57,728 nt of DNA. Origin: Chitinophaga pinensis (GTDB lineage Bacteria > Bacteroidota > Bacteroidia > UKL13-3). The translations under genes and the position numbers were made by a program. The notes below the pieces were generated by a model. The model worked only from the letters and a program-made list of their open reading frames with translations, ran no database searches and was not told the DNA's origin. The stretch covers positions 1 through 57,728 of the forward strand of contig CAMDHZ010000019.1 of assembly GCA_945898275.1 (NCBI GenBank), written 5' to 3'. Positions 53,161-57,728 of the stretch are shown here, piece after piece (position 1 is the first letter of the stretch; every line of letters begins with the position of its first letter).

Positions 53161-53448
53161 ATGGAAACCATTTCAGCTAAACAAGTAGAAGGGGCAGTTG
53201 ATACCTCAACTGAACAAAATATTGGAGGGGTGAAATCATTCACCTCTCCAGTAAATTTCATCTCCGAAAACGTAGAAGGATATGCATGTATACGCGCTGA
53301 GGGTCTTTATCTTTATTGGTTAAAAGACCAGTCACACTTCTATTCTGATGGTGACTTGAGACTAGGCCCAGGCCTTTCAACTGAAGGATTAAGCTTTCAA
53401 AAATTCAGGGAAGGAGAATGGCGAGAGTCTGCACCCATCAAAATCTAA
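53161..53448 (+). CDS. Small protein next to the fibre gene
   Basis: 95 residues. It begins METISAKQVEGAVDTSTEQN IGGVKSF-like, a pattern seen at the start of phage fibre or neck-fibre modules (a short repeat followed by a beta-rich part). No membrane segment. May be a fibre accessory or a truncated second fibre. Confidence 0.5.
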   Translation: METISAKQVEGAVDTSTEQNIGGVKSFTSPVNFISENVEGYACIRAEGLYLYWLKDQSHFYSDGDLRLGPGLSTEGLSFQKFREGEWRESAPIKI

Positions 53449-53458
53449 AACTATCACT

Positions 53459-53728
53459 ATGACACCAAACACACGCTACCGATTTACGCTTGCAGCTGCT
53501 TTGTTTCTGGCCATTGTAACACTGCTATCCATTTTTTTAAATATGGAAACAGTTGCCACCGCAGGCATCGCAGGCATTATGACCGTATTGTCAACATATA
53601 TATGGTCTCAAACTACACGTCCAACTTGTTACCCAAATGAAAAACCTAAACACTCGACTAAACCTGATAAAAATGTTCCTCCTGGCTATGCTTACCCTGG
53701 CCCTATGGATATTCTGGAAAAGCAATAA
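53459..53728 (+). CDS. Small two-helix membrane protein (holin-like)
   Basis: 89 residues with two membrane helices (RFTLAAALFLAIVTLLSIFL and ATAGIAGIMTVLSTYIWS) and a Pro/Lys-rich tail. Size and topology fit a holin, and it overlaps a spanin-like gene. Assignment from layout only. Confidence 0.55.
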   Translation: MTPNTRYRFTLAAALFLAIVTLLSIFLNMETVATAGIAGIMTVLSTYIWSQTTRPTCYPNEKPKHSTKPDKNVPPGYAYPGPMDILEKQ

Positions 53729-54245
53729 ATACCTTTATTCAGAAAAGCAAAGATTGGCGCATACCATTGAATCGCTTGGTAACAATATTCAATACCTAGA
53801 ATCTGAAAATGGAAAGCTTGTAGCCCAAAGCGATGTTTTAATGCTACAACTTAAGGAGCTTAAAGATTTGTTTCCAAAAACCATTGCAGACATTAAGGCT
53901 ATTGGTGTAAAGCCATCACGCATTAGACAGGTTTCTAGCATTGGCTTTACCCATCAAAGGAATGTTGTTACCCATATTTATGATAGTATACTTTATGATA
54001 CTATTCCAGTAAAGGCATTTAGGTATAGGGACCCATGGCTTACACTCAATGGAATAGCCATTGGAGATTCTCAAAAGGTACAGTTGAGTTTAACAGATAC
54101 ACTTATTCAAGTGGTTTATAAAGGCGAAAGATATCGGCCATGGCTATGGTTTTTCTCGAAAAGAAAACTACAACAACGCGCTCAATTAGCTAACCCCTAC
54201 TCAACTATTAGCTACCAAAAAACCATAACCATTCAAGCCAAGTAA
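53637..54245 (+). CDS. Rz-like spanin candidate
   Basis: 202 residues: N-terminal membrane helix (MFLLAMLTLALWIFWKS), a coiled coil (about 38-75, LAHTIESLGNNIQYLESENG), then a periplasmic beta-rich region ending NPYSTISYQKTITIQ, the layout of the inner-membrane spanins found in Bacteroidota phages. It starts inside the holin-like gene in another frame; ATG 53673 is an alternative start right before the membrane helix. Confidence 0.6.
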   Translation: MKNLNTRLNLIKMFLLAMLTLALWIFWKSNKYLYSEKQRLAHTIESLGNNIQYLESENGKLVAQSDVLMLQLKELKDLFPKTIADIKAIGVKPSRIRQVSSIGFTHQRNVVTHIYDSILYDTIPVKAFRYRDPWLTLNGIAIGDSQKVQLSLTDTLIQVVYKGERYRPWLWFFSKRKLQQRAQLANPYSTISYQKTITIQAK

Positions 54246-54249
54246 AACC

Positions 54250-55008
54250 TTGAACCAGCTTAAAGTAAATAAAGAAATTGAAACACTTATTCTCCAAAAG
54301 GATAAGGCAGGCAAGCCATTTTCGGATGAGGAAAAACGCTTTATTGCCTTATACGAAGGAGCAGGTGGACTTGGGGCAAAAGGTGCAACCGGAGAGGGTG
54401 TTTTATATGAATTTTACACACCAGATTATATCTGTGAATTGATGTGGAAACTTGCGTATCGGTATGGGTTCAAACCAAATGGAACGGTATTGGAGCCCGC
54501 CATGGGAACAGGTAAAATGCTAGCTTATGCGCCAGACAAAAGCAAGTGTACAGGGTTTGAGATTAGCCCAATTGCCAAAAGAATAGCACAAATTCTTTAC
54601 CCAGAAGCCAATTTATATGATGGCTACTTTGAAACAGCATTTTTAGAACCACCTAGGTTTAGCACAAAATTAAAAGGTAAAATCACTTGGTTACCTGGCT
54701 TTCCTTTTTCATTGGTTATTGGAAATCCACCTTACGGAAAGTACAAGAACAAATACTCAAGTTACTTTACTAAACCTAAGATGCATCAAATAGAACTATT
54801 CTTTATGTATCAAGGTTTGCAAATGCTGCAATCGGGGGGGTTACTGGTATATATCACAGGCTCCAACTTTATGCGCAATGGCATTTCATACCAAGGCGAA
54901 AAGCTAGAATTAGAAAAGCTTTGCACCTTTTTAGATGCCTATCGTTTGCCACCAGTTTTTAAATCCACTTCGGTACCCACCGACATTCTAATTTTTAAAA
55001 GAAACTAA
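54250..55008 (+). CDS. N6-adenine DNA methyltransferase
   Basis: 252 residues, TTG start. Motif I VLEPAMGTGKMLAYAP (about 78-93) binds SAM, and motif IV GNPPYGKYKNKYSS (about 158-171) is the NPPY catalytic loop of N6-adenine methyltransferases. YEFYTPDYICELMWKLA before motif I is typical of methyltransferases linked to large phage helicases. No restriction enzyme is adjacent; more likely anti-restriction or genome modification. Confidence 0.83.
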   Translation: MNQLKVNKEIETLILQKDKAGKPFSDEEKRFIALYEGAGGLGAKGATGEGVLYEFYTPDYICELMWKLAYRYGFKPNGTVLEPAMGTGKMLAYAPDKSKCTGFEISPIAKRIAQILYPEANLYDGYFETAFLEPPRFSTKLKGKITWLPGFPFSLVIGNPPYGKYKNKYSSYFTKPKMHQIELFFMYQGLQMLQSGGLLVYITGSNFMRNGISYQGEKLELEKLCTFLDAYRLPPVFKSTSVPTDILIFKRN

Positions 55009-55010
55009 GC

Positions 55011-55769
55011 ATGAAATACCCTCAAAACACCATAAGTCCTGTATTAGTATTTGACAAGCACGATTTCTCCGACCTAGAAGCTAAAATAGATGCCTTAGAT
55101 GCTGAATTTAAGGTGCGAGAAATAGAAGTAACCTTTAACCAAGAAGCTTATTTCTTTGGCCAAGTCAACAGCTCAGAAGATGTTTATCAATTCATCAAAG
55201 AGCGCATTTTAGGGGGCATTGAGGTGCAAGAACATTTCATTGCTATATATCTAAACCAATCCAATAAAATCATTGGGTATTACCATCACTCCACTGGATC
55301 AATTAATGCCACCTTGGTAGATATTGAAATTGTTTCTGCTGTGGCACTAAAAACCCTTGCAAAATCAGTGATTATTTCTCATAATCATCCAAGTGGAAAC
55401 TTAAAACCGTCGGATGCCGACCGCAATTTAACAAGGAACATAAAAGCAGCCCTTAAGCTATTTGGAATTGCCCTGGTTGACCATTTAATCATAACGAGAA
55501 ACGGCTATTACTCTTTTGCAGAAAAAATGGAAGGATCATTGGGTTCGGTTCAAACCGAAAACGAAGATTTAGTGAATGCACTTAGAGCAGAAATTTTACT
55601 TCAGCTAAAAAAGGTAACACCTGCCAACTCTCCAAACCTCTACAATATGCTAAACACCGAAGAAGGCTATAGAGCAGTTGAAAAAATGGTAATAGACAGA
55701 GTGATCAAAACACAACTAGTGCCAGCTGCCATAATTCCCATGATAGAATCTGACTTAGACATGATTTAA
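55011..55769 (+). CDS. RadC-like JAB-domain protein
   Basis: 252 residues. The JAB/RadC core (about 55-180) has ISHNHPSGNLKPSDADRNLT, the HxHPxG...D metal motif, and the flanking HFIAIYLNQSNKIIGYYHHS. RadC-like proteins are common in mobile elements of Bacteroidota; a metalloprotease or nuclease role is undecided. Shares one base with the next gene (TAATG). Confidence 0.8.
   Translation: MKYPQNTISPVLVFDKHDFSDLEAKIDALDAEFKVREIEVTFNQEAYFFGQVNSSEDVYQFIKERILGGIEVQEHFIAIYLNQSNKIIGYYHHSTGSINATLVDIEIVSAVALKTLAKSVIISHNHPSGNLKPSDADRNLTRNIKAALKLFGIALVDHLIITRNGYYSFAEKMEGSLGSVQTENEDLVNALRAEILLQLKKVTPANSPNLYNMLNTEEGYRAVEKMVIDRVIKTQLVPAAIIPMIESDLDMI
55544..55559. repeat. Interspersed near-palindromic motif GGTTCAAACC (best copy)
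   Basis: TTCGGTTCAAACCGAA is a 7-bp inverted repeat around CA. The core GGTTCAAACC or its complement GGTTTGAACC also occurs at 3067, 3595, 6956, 8273, 13681, 23540, 23778, 24174, 28653, 33389, 33836 and 54467, and GGTTCGAACC at 6037, in coding sequence in different reading frames and in intergenic DNA. Counted by eye. Confidence 0.75.
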
Positions 55770-56419
55770 TGGACAGGCTTAGCCCGAAATATCAACGTGC
55801 TAGGGTGTTTATGCTCAGGGATATACTATCTAAGGTTGACCCAAAAGCACAGCACGCGGCACTGATGCGAAATGGAGTATTTCCACCAGATAGGGATGAG
55901 CAAAACATGGTGCAGGTTTATCAAAAAGAAAGAGATTTTTCTAATGAACCGCTTTCTTTTACTGAGCTCTGCACCTTTAATACCTGGTTTTCTATGCACC
56001 CCGAAAAGGTTTGCGGCAATGAGAAAATTTCAAGTTCTAGAGAGTTTCCATTAACCATTGAAGGCGAAAGAACATGGATAGAAAGCACCATTGGCCATGC
56101 CCTTGGTGAAGGTAGATTAATTTTAGATTTACCTGGTCAGTGGTATATTGATTACTTTGATCCAAGTGATGAAGAATTTTTGGTAATCTACCGTTACAAC
56201 GATTTTCATATCATTCTATACTCACAAGGGGTAGATTTTAACCTGCAAATCCACAAGGGTGATTTTATTCTCGACAATATTAATTACATGCTAATTGAAG
56301 ATGCCAATAAGCATATCATAAACTTTATGCAAACGCATCTTAAACCTCATAACCCTGAATCCATTTTAGAAATGGAAGCACTCGCATTAGAAATTGAATT
56401 TGAACTGAAAAAACTATGA
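55769..56419 (+). CDS. Protein of unknown function between RadC-like and helicase genes
   Basis: 216 residues, acidic, no membrane segment. Helical N-terminus (YQRARVFMLRDILSKVDPKA) and a central beta-rich part (RLILDLPGQWYIDYFDPSDE). Family not recognised. It overlaps the helicase gene by 4 bases (ATGA), suggesting they work together. Confidence 0.6.
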   Translation: MDRLSPKYQRARVFMLRDILSKVDPKAQHAALMRNGVFPPDRDEQNMVQVYQKERDFSNEPLSFTELCTFNTWFSMHPEKVCGNEKISSSREFPLTIEGERTWIESTIGHALGEGRLILDLPGQWYIDYFDPSDEEFLVIYRYNDFHIILYSQGVDFNLQIHKGDFILDNINYMLIEDANKHIINFMQTHLKPHNPESILEMEALALEIEFELKKL

Positions 56420-57728
56420 GTTATTTACAAGGAATAAACAATAGTAAGAGTTTAGGTGAACTCAATACCTACACCATCAATCACCTTACTGCACAGGCAG
56501 ATATTCTAAAAAGGGTATTATCTCAAGCCAAACAACTGAATGGATTGGGTGATGCAGAAAACAAAACCTTGTCATTTGCAGAAGTGGTAGGCAAATACAA
56601 TAAGGGAATCACTCCAAATGAAATAAAGGCCTGGGTATGGTATAAACGTAGAATGGGTGTACCTATGAGTGGATGGCAAAGCTTTTATATCAATGCCAGC
56701 GGAAAACAATTAGAACAGGAACTTTTTGCTTTAATTAGAGCCGGAGCCTTATTCTACCATGGTTCGGAATTGCTTCCATTTCCTATGTACACCTATGGTA
56801 ATATTTATGATAGGCTGAACCAACTAGAGCAAGACAAGCCTGAGATTGAGCGATTGTTTGGTACTGAGGTGTTTGAACTTCACAAACTAGCCCTAGAAAA
56901 GGCCAAGCCAGAACTGTTATCTGTTTTAAATCCTGACCCGAAAGAAAGGCCCATTATTACTGCTATTTCTGATTTTGCTATAGATGTGAAACTGTTTTAT
57001 GTTACAGCAGTGCGCGAAGAATTTATGGATCTTGAGAATGCTGAAGAACTTAAAAAGGTAAACGGCAAAATTGAGCGCAAAAAAGAAAAGGAGAAGATAA
57101 AGATTCGCTTTGATGCCGAAACTCAGTTCACCCTACAACAGGTTTTTATCAAGTGGCTTTATACACTAAATGCAGATACCGACTTTGTAAAAAGCTCGGC
57201 CATTGATATTGCAGATTATTATTTGGCCAACCGACCTTTGCGAGATGATAAGCTTACAAAAGAAGAAAAAGCAGAGCTTCGAGCCAATGCCAGGATAGAA
57301 GGTGAAAGCCTGTTTTCGCGCTTCTTGCATGAGGTTCCAACCTATGAAGACCAGCAAAAACTGGATATATCTTGGAACAGAATGTACAATGGCCAATCGG
57401 ATATTAATTACTCCAAAGTGCCAATTGGTTTTGAATGTTCTACCAGGTTTAAATCTGGTATCCTTCAAATTACCGACATTCAACGCGAAGGAGTAGCTTT
57501 TATGGAGGCTATGGGATCAGGTATAAATGCATTTGATGTAGGTGTAGGTAAAACTATGACCGCCATTGTAAACTTGGCGCACAACCTATATTCTGGAAAA
57601 TGTAAAAGACCATTAATTGTGGTTCCCAAACCTACCTACAAAAAGTGGATGGGCGAAATCATGGGTTTTACAGATAAGAAAACCGGAGAGTTTGTTTCTG
57701 GGGTGTTATCGCATACCGGGATTACCTT
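56416..57728 (+). CDS. Large SNF2/DEAD-type helicase, 5' part (runs off the window)
   Basis: The first 437 residues. A long N-terminal region (1-345) precedes IQREGVAFMEAMGSGINAFD then VGVGKTMTAIVNLAHNLYSG, the Walker A motif of SF2 helicases, and RPLIVVPKPTYKKWMGEI (motif Ia). The run methyltransferase, RadC-like, unknown, helicase resembles the DarB-like methylase-helicase modules of phages and conjugative elements, here split into separate genes. No stop before the window end. Confidence 0.78.
   Translation, partial: MSYLQGINNSKSLGELNTYTINHLTAQADILKRVLSQAKQLNGLGDAENKTLSFAEVVGKYNKGITPNEIKAWVWYKRRMGVPMSGWQSFYINASGKQLEQELFALIRAGALFYHGSELLPFPMYTYGNIYDRLNQLEQDKPEIERLFGTEVFELHKLALEKAKPELLSVLNPDPKERPIITAISDFAIDVKLFYVTAVREEFMDLENAEELKKVNGKIERKKEKEKIKIRFDAETQFTLQQVFIKWLYTLNADTDFVKSSAIDIADYYLANRPLRDDKLTKEEKAELRANARIEGESLFSRFLHEVPTYEDQQKLDISWNRMYNGQSDINYSKVPIGFECSTRFKSGILQITDIQREGVAFMEAMGSGINAFDVGVGKTMTAIVNLAHNLYSGKCKRPLIVVPKPTYKKWMGEIMGFTDKKTGEFVSGVLSHTGIT

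Noticed and set aside
54250-55008. Complete restriction-modification system
   Set aside because: No endonuclease is adjacent; the context is a phage-type methylase/RadC/helicase module.
44142-57728. Ordinary tailed (HK97-type) prophage
   Set aside because: No portal, terminase, head protease, tape-measure or tail gene could be recognised in the visible part; left open because the element is cut by the window.

Overview
The window comes from a low-GC member of the Bacteroidota. The evidence is type IX secretion C-terminal sorting domains, a BatA-type protein, DUF4199, DUF898 and DUF4248 proteins, TAnnTTTG-like promoters, start codons mostly without Shine-Dalgarno sequences, and an rpsU gene that by contrast carries a near-perfect one. 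The genus cannot be read from the sequence.

Positions 1-35,240 are chromosome. They hold tRNA-Tyr (cut by the window edge) and tRNA-Thr, an M14 peptidase, hpf and xerC, a very large secreted GH81 beta-1,3-glucanase, and a DUF3050 protein. A tight five-gene operon (9,347-16,103) follows that looks like a Gram-negative version of the Dlt D-alanylation pathway: a methyltransferase-ligase fusion, a ligase-carrier fusion, a DltD-like SGNH protein, a DltB-like MBOAT and a 47-residue DltX-like peptide ending in FRYIGW. After it come an MBL/beta-CASP protein, a deoxynucleoside kinase, an SDR, and an envelope operon (BatA, pseudo-dihydroorotase, DUF4199, two glycosyltransferases, DUF898). Four AAA/DUF4143 ATPases lie in two convergent pairs, one pair flanking rpsU. 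Each has an array of short palindromic repeats or one long palindrome directly before its start codon.

The tmRNA gene (35,239-35,603) marks the left edge of an integrated element that runs off the right end of the window. It begins with a tyrosine integrase and a DUF4248 protein. Next is an A+T-rich minus-strand operon (38,401-43,738) that joins a ZorA/ZorB-like membrane motor pair to a coiled-coil DarT-like ADP-ribosyltransferase, a NADAR-like protein and a coiled-coil protein of unknown function. I read this as a candidate anti-phage system of a composition I do not recognise.

From 44,142 to the end, a compact plus-strand operon encodes many small membrane proteins, a transglutaminase-like protein, three consecutive beta-rich proteins, a glucosaminidase whose C-terminal membrane anchor lies in the -1 frame after a run of nine A, a fibre, a spanin-like pair, and then a DNA methyltransferase, a RadC-like protein and a helicase. 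No portal, terminase or tail gene is visible, so a tailless, membrane-containing provirus is a reasonable hypothesis.

A near-palindromic decamer, GGTTCAAACC, is scattered through the chromosomal part far more often than chance would allow. Functional calls rest on reading motifs by eye; no database search was possible.
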